33,371 nt of DNA, from positions 1 through 33,371 of the forward strand of contig JAPSHM010000007.1 of NCBI GenBank assembly GCA_031179845.1. The letters run 5' to 3'. The notes beneath the pieces are model-generated. The model saw nothing but the letters and a program-made list of their open reading frames with translations, ran no database searches and was not told the DNA's origin. Position 1 is the stretch's first letter, and each line of letters begins with the position of its first letter. This document shows, one piece after another, positions 16,541 to 24,749 of this stretch. This DNA is from Pedobacter sp. (GTDB taxonomy: Bacteria; Bacteroidota; Bacteroidia; Sphingobacteriales; Sphingobacteriaceae). Made by a program: the position numbers and the translations under genes.

Positions 16541-17975
16541 CTATAGCCTTTAAAAACTGTTCATTGAAATTAGTTTGAGTAAAGCCTTCACTTGATAAAT
16601 TATAATAAACATTACCTTTAATAGTGTTTCTATAATATGCTACAATAAATTTCCTATTGACATCTTGATCTACCACAATAACATTTCTCTTCAGAATTTT
16701 TTCCAAATCATCATACGAGGTTATTTTAAAACAATTGGGGTGGCATTGATAAAAAACGTTCCCAAATACAAAAACGGGCTTGTTATATAGTAATCCTTCG
16801 AAACCAACAGTACTTGTTAAAGTAATTACTCCTAAGCTATTTACGAGTAACTTTTGAATGTTCTCCTCATGAGAAATCAATCTAACATTAGGAATTTTTT
16901 TTAATTCCTTATAATATTTAGTTGATAACTTACCAAAGTTAACAAAGTGCTCCTTAACATATAACTTAGTGCCAAAAGGTAAATTAAAAGCAATATTCCT
17001 AATAAGGGCAACATCATCACAATAATGTCGTGCTAAAACTGAAGTGGAAGACTCTGGTTTAAAATGTTGAGGATATATATAGTATTTTTCAACTTTTAAA
17101 TTTTTGTCGAAGTACTTATGCGCATATCTAATACGAACTTGTTTCTTAAGCTGCAACTTAAAGTTTTTTAATAGCTTCAAAAAAGGATTCCCGATCATAT
17201 AGGAATATTTAATGGATTTATATTCCTTAAACAAAAACTCTAATGACCCAAGTAATAGATTAACCTTATCAATATCTAGATATTTTTTAAAAATCGAATG
17301 ATTCCAATCCAGGTGAGTGCCCTTTGGATGATAGGTAGGCATTTCAGTGGCCTTTCTATATTGTTCTAAAAATTCATCCACATATAATTGAATGTCAGCG
17401 GAAACATTATTTAATTCAACATTATTAAATATGTTCTCAAATCGAGTCGTAGAGCCAAATTCTTCTGTGTATAATTCGAACCTACCTTTCAGGCGACTTC
17501 CCCCGTAGCCACAATAAGGAATTCCATTAACCTTTAAAACCTCAAACGCAGTATAAGCAAAGCTATTAGAAATAGATTCATAAACACATATATTGATTTC
17601 ATTTTCGCTGATAATTGTATCAAAAAAATTCACGAGATTAATCATTAACTTTTCGTATAAATCTTGATCTAGCGCTTTCATTTCTTGATGAATAATATTT
17701 CGATCAAAATCTGAAAAAAAGAGTTTATTAATGTTAATATTATGATATTTATTATCAAATGTTGACTCATCAAAATTTTCTTGAAAGAAGTCAGAAAAAA
17801 CATAATACTTATCATTCTCCAACGTAATTGCCTCTGTATAAAAAGGTAATCTATCCGCAAGGGCATAAACTACATTATGTCCTTGTTCTTTTAGTGAGTT
17901 TCCAAAATTGATATGGAACTGCCCCATTTTAAAAGCTGCGTTTATTAATACTAGAAACGTTTTTTTATTTTTCAT
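16521..17975 (-). CDS. KpsS/KpsC-like capsule polysaccharide biosynthesis protein, possible nonulosonic acid transferase
   Basis: This 484-residue cytosolic protein has no membrane segment. The second half carries the Capsule_synth (KpsS/KpsC/LipB) pattern: IYPQHFKPESSTSVLARHY, an LPFGTKLYVKEH strand-loop, a RLISHEEN segment and TLTSTVGFEGLLYNKPVFVFG, the GT-B donor-site region. Members transfer Kdo or appear next to sialic, pseudaminic and legionaminic acid genes. Here it lies 188 bases after the CMP-synthetase legF and before wzx, so I infer it uses the CMP-nonulosonic acid. It could also be an unrelated glycosyltransferase. The N-terminal half is not recognised beyond a GT-B-like start. 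Confidence 0.65.
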   Translation of the reverse strand: MKNKKTFLVLINAAFKMGQFHINFGNSLKEQGHNVVYALADRLPFYTEAITLENDKYYVFSDFFQENFDESTFDNKYHNININKLFFSDFDRNIIHQEMKALDQDLYEKLMINLVNFFDTIISENEINICVYESISNSFAYTAFEVLKVNGIPYCGYGGSRLKGRFELYTEEFGSTTRFENIFNNVELNNVSADIQLYVDEFLEQYRKATEMPTYHPKGTHLDWNHSIFKKYLDIDKVNLLLGSLEFLFKEYKSIKYSYMIGNPFLKLLKNFKLQLKKQVRIRYAHKYFDKNLKVEKYYIYPQHFKPESSTSVLARHYCDDVALIRNIAFNLPFGTKLYVKEHFVNFGKLSTKYYKELKKIPNVRLISHEENIQKLLVNSLGVITLTSTVGFEGLLYNKPVFVFGNVFYQCHPNCFKITSYDDLEKILKRNVIVVDQDVNRKFIVAYYRNTIKGNVYYNLSSEGFTQTNFNEQFLKAIDERFFN

Positions 17976-18163
17976 TTTAAAATTACATTGAGGCTAATGG
18001 CAATCATTAACCGCGTAGAGTAAATAAGAACTATAAAAAGGGGGCGATAAAATCTTTTGTACAATTCAGTTTGACGGATTTACGTCATTTTTGTGATTCT
18101 CATTACTTTTAAATTGATCTATTGCTCGCCAAAAAATGTATAATTTAAACCTACAAGAAATTT
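17976..18163. other. 188-base gap between legF and the KpsS-like gene
   Basis: This is the longest break between the leg block and wzx. It holds a 5-bp inverted repeat TGACG/CGTCA (18072-18087) and no ORF. No clear TAnnTTTG/TTTG promoter pair is seen on the minus strand. It also marks a change to more AT-rich genes downstream, so it may be a recombination joint. Confidence 0.4.
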
Positions 18164-18868
18164 CTACAAAATTTCATTGTTTTTTATATACCCTTCTTTT
18201 ATAATTGTCTCACAAAGAGCCCAATCAAGTTCAGTGTCAATATCAATTGAGTAAAGGTCGTCTAGAGTATACTTCTTAATTTTTTCAAAATTATATAGTG
18301 GCCTTTCTTTTAAAGCCATTACGTTTATCAGATACATTGAACCATTGTAAAAGAAAACAGGAGGTGCTTCTTGCCTATTTTTAAACAATCCCTTTTTTGA
18401 TTTCTCAAGAAACCCAAATTCATTTTCTTCGAAAAGATTAAAATATGGATTTTGGTGAGATTTTCCAACAGACACGACCATATCTAGATCTGCAGAATAA
18501 AGATTGAAAATATCACTAATATGCTTTTGGGTTCTAAAGGGAGAGGTAGGTTGAAGTAGTAAAATATTATCATAAGTCTTATTTAAATCTTCGAAATATT
18601 TCAGTGCATGTAAAATGACATCGTACGTTCCCGCGGTATCTGTAGACAACGCGGCCGGCCTTTTAAATGGTACACTTAATCCATATCTTTCTACCACCGC
18701 TGTAATTTCATCACAATCGGTTGAGACACAAATATCTTCATCGTTGGCAAAGTTCCTTGCAATATCGATACTATATAAAATCAATGGTTTACCGTTCAAA
18801 GATCTTATATTTTTCTTTGGAATTCCCTTTGATCCGCCCCTTGCTGGAATGATAAATAGAGTTTTCAT
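18164..18868 (-). CDS. legF: CMP-legionaminic/N-acylneuraminate cytidylyltransferase
   Basis: This 234-residue protein is a CMP-NeuAc synthetase-type nucleotidyltransferase. It begins with the CTP-binding P-loop-like ARGGSKGIPKKNI (9-21), then VSTDCDEI, LLQPTSPFR and the late SIDIDTELDWALCE, all standard for NeuA/LegF/PseF. It couples a nine-carbon 2-keto sugar to CMP. The partners legB to legI upstream point to a legionaminic-acid-type substrate rather than Neu5Ac. It starts 3 bases after the ptmE stop. Length is typical of LegF. Confidence 0.92.
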   Translation of the reverse strand: MKTLFIIPARGGSKGIPKKNIRSLNGKPLILYSIDIARNFANDEDICVSTDCDEITAVVERYGLSVPFKRPAALSTDTAGTYDVILHALKYFEDLNKTYDNILLLQPTSPFRTQKHISDIFNLYSADLDMVVSVGKSHQNPYFNLFEENEFGFLEKSKKGLFKNRQEAPPVFFYNGSMYLINVMALKERPLYNFEKIKKYTLDDLYSIDIDTELDWALCETIIKEGYIKNNEIL

Positions 18869-18871
18869 AAA

Positions 18872-19921
18872 CTAAAGATTAATATGTTTGATATCTTCTT
18901 GTGCTTTCTTAAAATCTTCGTGCTTGCCAATATCCAACCAATAACCCGTTATTGGATAAGTTATTAATTTTTTCTTTTGGGCGAGAAGTTCTGTCATAAG
19001 ATCGGTTATATCAAAAAACTTATCAGCTGGAATCATGTTTAATACGCTCTTTTTTAAAAGATAAATTCCAGCATTAGAAAAATAGGTGTATGTCGGTTTC
19101 TCCTTTAGAGACTTAACATCATTTTCATCATTCACTTCTAATACGCCATAAGGCACTTCAACATTGTAGGATGTCGCAGCAACCGCCATGTCGGCATCTG
19201 AATTCTTAAATGTAAGGAAAAAGTCCGCATAATCGATATCTGTTAATAAATCACTGTTCATAATCAAAATATCGTCATGCTCAAACTTTTCAATAAGTAA
19301 AATAGAGCCAATTGTCCCTAATGGTTTGGTTTCACGCACATAATTTATTTGTGCATTATTCTTTTCCCCATCACCAAAGTAATCAACCAATTGATCCCCT
19401 AAATAATTGATGCTTATATGAAGCCTTTTTACTCCATACGTAACTAATCGGTCAATATTATGCTCTATAATTGGTTTATTTCCAACTTTTAACAATGGCT
19501 TGGGGGTGTCTGCAGTCAGAGGCATTAATCTGGTGCCCTTTCCTCCAGCCATTAATACACCATCAGCAGGTATAATGGTCCTTTGAATTCTAAAGTTTAA
19601 AATATCAACGATAACTCTATCTTCATCAACAATAGGAATAATCCTTAAGTTTTTGCTTTTATAAACCTTAAGCTCTTCCAAACTATAACCAGCACGATTA
19701 ATGAAAACCGGGTTATCTTGAATGAATTTTGACAATGGATCGTCAAAACCAAGGTCTCTTATAAATCCACGTCGTAAATCTCCATCTGTCAAAGAACCGA
19801 TTAAACGCTTCTTATCATCTGCTACAAACAAAATAGCATCTGATGCTAATTTATCCAATTTTTTTAAGGCTTCACGAACTGTTTCCGCCTGAAATATTAT
19901 ATGTCTGTCTATCGTAGTCAT
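18872..19921 (-). CDS. ptmE: PtmE-like CBS-domain sugar-1-phosphate nucleotidyltransferase
   Basis: The 349-residue protein has an N-terminal CBS pair (about residues 8-112, with IGSLTDGDLRRGF and IIPIVDEDRVIVDI) and a nucleotidyltransferase domain with GVLMAGGKGTRLMPLT (GGKGTR 126-131) and TPKPLLKVGNKP (Lys141). In Campylobacter jejuni the same CBS-transferase fusion, PtmE, makes GDP-glucosamine for legionaminic acid, which means a GDP-linked rather than UDP-linked route. The ATG overlaps the legG stop by 4 bases. The CBS pair could sense a nucleotide; this is inference. Confidence 0.9.
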   Translation of the reverse strand: MTTIDRHIIFQAETVREALKKLDKLASDAILFVADDKKRLIGSLTDGDLRRGFIRDLGFDDPLSKFIQDNPVFINRAGYSLEELKVYKSKNLRIIPIVDEDRVIVDILNFRIQRTIIPADGVLMAGGKGTRLMPLTADTPKPLLKVGNKPIIEHNIDRLVTYGVKRLHISINYLGDQLVDYFGDGEKNNAQINYVRETKPLGTIGSILLIEKFEHDDILIMNSDLLTDIDYADFFLTFKNSDADMAVAATSYNVEVPYGVLEVNDENDVKSLKEKPTYTYFSNAGIYLLKKSVLNMIPADKFFDITDLMTELLAQKKKLITYPITGYWLDIGKHEDFKKAQEDIKHINL

Positions 19922-21075
19922 ACTTGAGTATCGAAAAATGATTTGGCTTGGAATGACTTGAAATTCAATTCTTTAAAAACCTTTACAATTTGCTCAGAAG
20001 CGCTTCCATCTCCGAAAAGACTTTCATTAGTAGGTAATTCGTTTAGAAATCTAACATCTTTTACCAAAGAAAAAACCTTGTTTATTGAATCGATCGTTGG
20101 CTGACAATTAACAATTGTAGACGCCTGTATTCGACCTTTTTGACGGTTCCCAATATTGATCGTTGGTACTTTAAAATAAGGTGCCTCGACAATTCCACTG
20201 GAACTATTCCCTACAACAGCTGTAACATATTGCATAGTTGACAAGTATAGTAGTTGTCCCATTGAAGTAAACGACATCGCTTTCTGAGAGTTTCTCTCAA
20301 CATACCGATCAATTATCTCATTGATAATCCGGCCATCTGTATCAGCATTTGCTTTTGTAAAAATAAACAGACTATCCTCCTGCTCATCAATAACACTTAA
20401 AAGATTTTCCAATTGAACCTGCGCAGGTACTGTATCTAATGTCGGAGGATGAAATGTAACTAAGTAATTATATTTTTTTAAAGCCACTCCGATTTTAGTC
20501 TCCAAATCTTTGCGACTTAACAAATTCAGTAAGCGAACATTATCCAAGCCGATTGCGCCAACAGTAAATACGGTTGATGGATTTTCTCCGAGCTGTATAA
20601 TTCGTTTTCGATAAACCTCCGTCGCAGCAAAATGTAAATGGCTCATTTTAGTTATGGAATGGCGAATTGCATCGTCATAAGCACCCTCAGTTACTTCTCC
20701 CCCATGCACGTGGGCGATCGGTATTTTTAATATCAGTGCTGAAGAAGCTAAAGCTAACATTTCATATCTATCTCCTAAAATAACTAGCAAATCGGGTAGC
20801 AAATTCGTCAAAGCATCTGCAAACCCAATCATTCCTAATCCCATAGATTTGACTATGCTTCCAGAAGAATCTGAAGAAAGTAACATTTCAACTTTTGCGT
20901 CAATACTTATTCCATCTTTCACAATTTCTTGGAAGGTCAATCCAAATTCAGGTGAAAGATGTGCGCCTGTAACCAAAACCTGCAATTGCCATCTTTCTTC
21001 TTGACTAATTTTATCAATTAGTGGTTTCAATAATCCATATTCCGCCCGGGTACCAGTTGCTACACATATTTTCAT
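19918..21075 (-). CDS. legG: Hydrolysing NDP-GlcNAc-type 2-epimerase
   Basis: The ATG at 21075 is chosen: it lies one base after the legI stop and begins MKICVATGTRAEYG, the exact family start; the frame extends to a TTG at 21087 inside legI. The 385-residue protein is a NeuC/LegG/PseG-type GT-B-like hydrolase-epimerase with GDRYEMLALAS, HVHGGEVTEGAYDD and VVGNSSSGIVEAP. It removes the nucleotide and inverts C2 to give a 2,4-diacylamino-2,4,6-trideoxy-mannose for LegI. In the Campylobacter scheme the substrate is GDP-linked. The pocket must also accept whatever acyl group sits on N4. Confidence 0.93.
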   Translation of the reverse strand: MKICVATGTRAEYGLLKPLIDKISQEERWQLQVLVTGAHLSPEFGLTFQEIVKDGISIDAKVEMLLSSDSSGSIVKSMGLGMIGFADALTNLLPDLLVILGDRYEMLALASSALILKIPIAHVHGGEVTEGAYDDAIRHSITKMSHLHFAATEVYRKRIIQLGENPSTVFTVGAIGLDNVRLLNLLSRKDLETKIGVALKKYNYLVTFHPPTLDTVPAQVQLENLLSVIDEQEDSLFIFTKANADTDGRIINEIIDRYVERNSQKAMSFTSMGQLLYLSTMQYVTAVVGNSSSGIVEAPYFKVPTINIGNRQKGRIQASTIVNCQPTIDSINKVFSLVKDVRFLNELPTNESLFGDGSASEQIVKVFKELNFKSFQAKSFFDTQV

Positions 21076-21076
21076 T

Positions 21077-22087
21077 TCACAGTTCAATTAAGTCATCTTC
21101 AAAGAAATCTTGCTTAGACTTTTGCCCTATAACAGAATCCCATTTCATAGGGGAAATGCCCGTACCCGGTCTTTTAACGGCAATATTATCGTCAGTAAAT
21201 ATTTCGCCCATTTTTATCAATTTTTTCGCAACAATGCTTTTCCTCGCAATCAACAGGTTTTTCATTTCAGATGGAGAAGGCTCCTTTGAACCTGAACCCG
21301 ACAATGCCTTTTCAATATTCTTGATAGCAGATACCATAGCTTTTAATTCGTGCGGCTCAAGGGAAGCTTTATGATCTGGTCCTGGCAAACTCTTATCAAG
21401 GGTAAAATGCTTCTCTATAATCGAAGCTCCCATTGCAACTGCAGCTATGGGAACCTCAATGCCTAACGTATGATCGGAGTAACCTACCGCTATATCAAAT
21501 TGCTTCCCTATATGTAACATCGCCTTTAAATTTACATCAACCATTGGCGTAGGGTACTCGGTATTGCAGTGAAGAATAGTAATATTTTCTTTACCTATAC
21601 CCCCTGCAAGAAAAATATCCAAAGCCGCGTTAATCTCTTGGATTGTAGACATTCCTGTGGAAAGAATTACCTCTGAAAACAACGATGCGGCTTTTCGTAA
21701 ATATGGCAAATTGGTGATTTCTCCGGAAGGTATTTTAACTAACGTCAAACCGATATCCGCCAGAAAGTGAAGTGAGTCCAGATCAAATGCAGTGGAAAAA
21801 AAATTTATATTTTTTTTTCGACAATACGCTATTAACTTTTCATGATCTGCCTCTGATAGTTCCAATTTTTTAACCATATCAAATTGAGATTCATTAGCCA
21901 TTTTTGTATTTTCAATTTGGTATTCGGCTTTCTTAGCATTTTTTGTGATACTCAGTTCCGTCTTAAACGTTTGAAATTTCACATAGTCAACACCTGCATC
22001 AACAGCCACATCAATTAAACGAAATGCATTCTCCAAGCTCCCATTATGATTTACACCAGCCTCTGCTATTATAATTGTATTACTCAT
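21077..22087 (-). CDS. legI: Legionaminic/N-acetylneuraminate synthase
   Basis: This 336-residue NeuB-family synthase has the TIM-barrel start IIIAEAGVNHNGS, then VKFQTFKTE, KIPSGEITNLP, LSTGMS, LHCNTEYPTP, YSDHTLG and EKHFTLDK with GPDHKASL. The C-terminal SAF (antifreeze-like) domain covers about residues 280-336 (AKKLIKMGEIFTDDNI, RPGTGISP). It condenses the 2,4-diamino hexose with phosphoenolpyruvate to give the nonulosonic acid. LegI, NeuB and PseI are hard to tell apart by motif; the neighbouring legB, legC and legG argue for LegI. The start is ATG, 27 bases after the legH stop. Confidence 0.93.
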   Translation of the reverse strand: MSNTIIIAEAGVNHNGSLENAFRLIDVAVDAGVDYVKFQTFKTELSITKNAKKAEYQIENTKMANESQFDMVKKLELSEADHEKLIAYCRKKNINFFSTAFDLDSLHFLADIGLTLVKIPSGEITNLPYLRKAASLFSEVILSTGMSTIQEINAALDIFLAGGIGKENITILHCNTEYPTPMVDVNLKAMLHIGKQFDIAVGYSDHTLGIEVPIAAVAMGASIIEKHFTLDKSLPGPDHKASLEPHELKAMVSAIKNIEKALSGSGSKEPSPSEMKNLLIARKSIVAKKLIKMGEIFTDDNIAVKRPGTGISPMKWDSVIGQKSKQDFFEDDLIEL

Positions 22088-22114
22088 CGTAATTCGTTCT
22101 GAAAATAAAACATA

Positions 22115-22744
22115 TTAATTATCGGACATCTTCTTTGCTGGCACGCCAACTACAGTAACAGAATTAGGTACATTTTTTAGAACTAAAGATGACGCACCTA
22201 TAATTGAATCACTTCCTATTGTCTTGTATTGCAAAATAGTTGACCCAACCCCTATGAGATTCCTGTCTCCGATACTTACACCCCCCGAGATGTTGACAGA
22301 TGGATTTATTACGTTACAATTCCCTATAACCACATCGTGTCCAACCGTAGTTAGCAGATTGAAAACGTTGAAATTACCTATTTTTATGTCTATTGTCAAA
22401 GTGACATTAGAGGTGAAGATATTTCCCTTACCCAGTATTATGTTATCGAAATCACCGGTTACATTTGGATGAATCAAATTCGGAAAATCAAACTCTTTGA
22501 ACTTCAATGAAAATTCATGTATCAACTTTGGATTCCCCACTCCAATAGCCAAGTAAACGTTCTGGCTATCTAGTTTAAAAAAGTCTATTTCTTCAATGAC
22601 TGGAATCACCTCGGTTTTGAAAATTAATCCATCCGCTTTTTCATGATTAATAAATCCCTTGACACGATAGCCACCAATAAGTTTAATTAATGCATATACT
22701 TCTTTTGCAAAACCACCACAGCCTATTATATAAATATCTTTCAT
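22115..22744 (-). CDS. legH: PglD/NeuD/LegH-like sugar N-acyltransferase
   Basis: The ATG at 22744 gives MKDIYIIGCGGFAKE, the standard start, 4 bases after the SDR stop; upstream in-frame ATGs lie inside the SDR gene. The 209-residue protein has an N-terminal Rossmann-like sugar-binding part and a C-terminal hexapeptide beta-helix with the catalytic His136 in VGHDVVIG. PglD/LegH enzymes acylate the 4-amino group of the NDP-4-amino-6-deoxy sugar, normally with acetyl-CoA. Here the gene directly follows KAS III, ACP and SDR genes, so the donor may be an acyl-ACP; that is inference. The end is GVPAKKMSDN, as usual. Confidence 0.85.
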   Translation of the reverse strand: MKDIYIIGCGGFAKEVYALIKLIGGYRVKGFINHEKADGLIFKTEVIPVIEEIDFFKLDSQNVYLAIGVGNPKLIHEFSLKFKEFDFPNLIHPNVTGDFDNIILGKGNIFTSNVTLTIDIKIGNFNVFNLLTTVGHDVVIGNCNVINPSVNISGGVSIGDRNLIGVGSTILQYKTIGSDSIIGASSLVLKNVPNSVTVVGVPAKKMSDN

Positions 22745-22748
22745 AACA

Positions 22749-23486
22749 TTATTGAATTGAGTATCCGCCATCAACTGTCAAACTTTGGCCTGTTATCCAT
22801 CGGCTTTGATTGGAAAGCAAAAATGTGATGACAGGTGTAATATCACCTACTTCGCCGATCCCAAGTGGGTGCATATCTTTAATTCGACTAATATTTTCCT
22901 CGGATAACTCACTAAAAAGCTTTTCAGTTAAAGGTGTGGTTACAATGCCAGGTAAAACTGCATTTACCCTTATTTTTCTTTTCGCTAATTCGATAGCCGA
23001 TGCCTTTACCATGCCTAATATGGCGGCCTTGGTTGAACAATATCCAACCTTTCCACTTTGCCCTAGAGCCCCCATTACCGACGACAAGAAAATAAAGCTT
23101 GCGCCGTCATTACTGTTTTTTTTCTTTGAAACAATTCTCAATAATTCAATCGCAGCAAAAACGTTTATCTCGTAAATCCTTCTGACCTTATCAACCTTAT
23201 ACATTGATAGCGGAATTGTTTCTTCAATGCCGGCACAATGTACAAATCCATCAATTTTTCCGTGAGCACTTATAAAGTTATTAATTAACTCTTCGATACC
23301 TCCTAAATCCGACAAATCAAAAGATTCAAAAAAAAATTGCTTATTACTTTCCAAATTTATCTGCCTTTGTAATTTTGAAATGTCCCTTCCGATTCCCAAA
23401 ATTGTACAATCTTTTTCAAGTAGTGCTGTGGAAAGCCCCAATCCGATCCCCGAAGTCACTCCGGTAACAATGATATTTCCCCCCAT
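22749..23486 (-). CDS. FabG-like short-chain dehydrogenase/reductase
   Basis: This 245-residue classical SDR has the cofactor site TGVTSGIG (8-15), Ser135/136, Tyr149 and Lys153 (YCSTK), CAGIEE and the C-terminal DGGYSIQ. It matches 3-oxoacyl-ACP reductases (FabG) in length and pattern. It starts 2 bases after the ACP gene stop and is followed by legH. As part of the KAS III-ACP-SDR set it would reduce a 3-oxoacyl-ACP to the 3-hydroxyacyl form. Alternatively it could act on a sugar, since SDRs also occur in nonulosonic acid loci with other roles. Confidence 0.85.
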   Translation of the reverse strand: MGGNIIVTGVTSGIGLGLSTALLEKDCTILGIGRDISKLQRQINLESNKQFFFESFDLSDLGGIEELINNFISAHGKIDGFVHCAGIEETIPLSMYKVDKVRRIYEINVFAAIELLRIVSKKKNSNDGASFIFLSSVMGALGQSGKVGYCSTKAAILGMVKASAIELAKRKIRVNAVLPGIVTTPLTEKLFSELSEENISRIKDMHPLGIGEVGDITPVITFLLSNQSRWITGQSLTVDGGYSIQ

Positions 23487-23488
23487 TA

Positions 23489-23725
23489 TTATTCTTGTTC
23501 AAATCTCTCGGGTCCAATTTTAGTTATTAAACTTTCAATTGTAGTAATTTCGTGTATGTCACTTCCTGTTAAAGAAACACCAAAATATTCAGAGACGTAA
23601 CTTATTAATACCATAGCTTGCAAAGAATCCCATTCATCCAAATCTTTTATATTTGTATTCGCAGTCAATCTACTTTCAATTTCCAATTCTTCAGCCAAGC
23701 CATGAATAAAATCTGATATTTTCAT
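23489..23725 (-). CDS. Acyl carrier protein
   Basis: This 78-residue acidic protein has the four-helix ACP size and the phosphopantetheine site DSL with Ser34 in EWDSLQAMVL, followed by the helix II/III pattern and the ITTIESLI end. The Trp before DSL and the gene's setting mark it as a dedicated ACP, not the housekeeping AcpP (which has GADSLD). It lies between the KAS III and SDR genes with 12- and 2-base gaps. It needs a phosphopantetheinyl transferase encoded elsewhere. Confidence 0.92.
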   Translation of the reverse strand: MKISDFIHGLAEELEIESRLTANTNIKDLDEWDSLQAMVLISYVSEYFGVSLTGSDIHEITTIESLITKIGPERFEQE

Positions 23726-23737
23726 TTTTATAGTTTT

Positions 23738-24745
23738 TTATAGTCCTTTATTTAAAAATATACTTCCACCACACCAAGACAGTCCAACACCAAAACCAAC
23801 TACGATGATTTCTTCTGTTTTTTGAAAATCATGGCTATTTGAATAATTTTTTAAAGCAATGGGTATTGTACATGAGACCGTGTTTCCTCCATCCTCTAAA
23901 TCAATAAAAAAATTGTCCCTGGAGACTTTTAGCTTTTTCCTCAAAAATTCCAGCATAAAGGCATTTGCTTGATGAAAAATAAATTGGTCAATCTGGTTAA
24001 TCTCGACCTGGTTCTTAATCAAGATTTGTCGAGTAAAATTTGGTATGACTTCTCCCGTAAAATTAAATATTTCAGGTCCGTTCATATATAGCGTGTTATC
24101 GGTATAAACGTTATCAGTACCGTAAATAAACTCTTTTGCATCCGAGTCAAATTGATATTTCGACGCACCATTTTTTATAATTAGATTGTCATGTCCCGAT
24201 CCATCTGTTCCAAATAAAAAGTCGCCAATTTTTCGAGATTTTGAACATGAAATCAATGATGCTGTAGCTCCGTCGCCAAAAATAGCACGATTCGATCTAT
24301 CTTTTGGATGAAGAAATCGTGAATAGGTCTCTGCGGTTATAAGAAGTACATTTTTTGCCTGATTACTTGCGATTAATGATTTACTCAAACTTAACCCATA
24401 GGTATATCCAGAACAACCTAGATTAAAATCAATGGCACCAATATTCTTGTTTAAGCCTAATTTATTTTGCAATATACAGGCTGTGGTGGGCAGTATATAT
24501 TCAGGGCTTTGAGTACAATACAGTATGTAATCTATGCTACTTTTATCAATTCGTTTGAACAACTTATCGCAAGCCTTAATTGCCAGATCCAACGCAGTTT
24601 CGCCATCTACAATATATCGCTTCTTTATCCCTACTTTTTTTTCAAAATTATGAAAGTCATAATCAGGAAATTCTAGGCTGAGTTCCTCATTTGTTAAGCA
24701 TTTTTCAGGTAAAAAATATTCTATTGCTACTAATTCTGCTTCCAT
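23738..24745 (-). CDS. KAS III-like 3-oxoacyl-ACP synthase
   Basis: The 335-residue thiolase-fold protein has the complete KAS III triad: Cys111 (NLGCSGYTYGL), His258 (FIFHQAN) and Asn288 (DGGNTVS), plus the family features TQSPEYILPTTAC and FGDGATASL. The Ser/Asn arrangement fits a condensing FabH-type enzyme, which joins an acyl-CoA with malonyl-ACP; some relatives act as acyltransferases. It begins 4 bases after the legC stop and precedes the ACP gene. Its place in a sugar operon, away from any other fab genes, argues against a housekeeping role. The acyl substrate cannot be read from the sequence. Confidence 0.9.
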   Translation of the reverse strand: MEAELVAIEYFLPEKCLTNEELSLEFPDYDFHNFEKKVGIKKRYIVDGETALDLAIKACDKLFKRIDKSSIDYILYCTQSPEYILPTTACILQNKLGLNKNIGAIDFNLGCSGYTYGLSLSKSLIASNQAKNVLLITAETYSRFLHPKDRSNRAIFGDGATASLISCSKSRKIGDFLFGTDGSGHDNLIIKNGASKYQFDSDAKEFIYGTDNVYTDNTLYMNGPEIFNFTGEVIPNFTRQILIKNQVEINQIDQFIFHQANAFMLEFLRKKLKVSRDNFFIDLEDGGNTVSCTIPIALKNYSNSHDFQKTEEIIVVGFGVGLSWCGGSIFLNKGL

Positions 24746-24749
24746 TTTA

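Noticed and set aside
18072-18087. TGACG/CGTCA inverted repeat as a terminator
   Set aside because: The stem is only 5 bp and the T-run follows it on the + strand, the wrong direction for this operon; kept only as a note on the gap.
21021-21374. 117-codon open frame on the + strand opposite legI and legG
   Set aside because: It is a shadow of two clear genes; the translation has no family features.
22810-23175. 121-codon open frame on the + strand opposite the SDR gene
   Set aside because: It lies wholly antisense to a well-supported gene with intact SDR motifs and has no recognisable domain.
22749-23486. SDR gene named as ptmA of the Campylobacter locus
   Set aside because: The ACP and KAS III neighbours and the classical FabG pattern explain it better; similarity to PtmA cannot be tested here.
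23738-24745. KAS III gene as the housekeeping fabH
   Set aside because: It is embedded in a sugar operon, has no plsX, rpmF or other fab genes beside it, and its own non-standard ACP follows.
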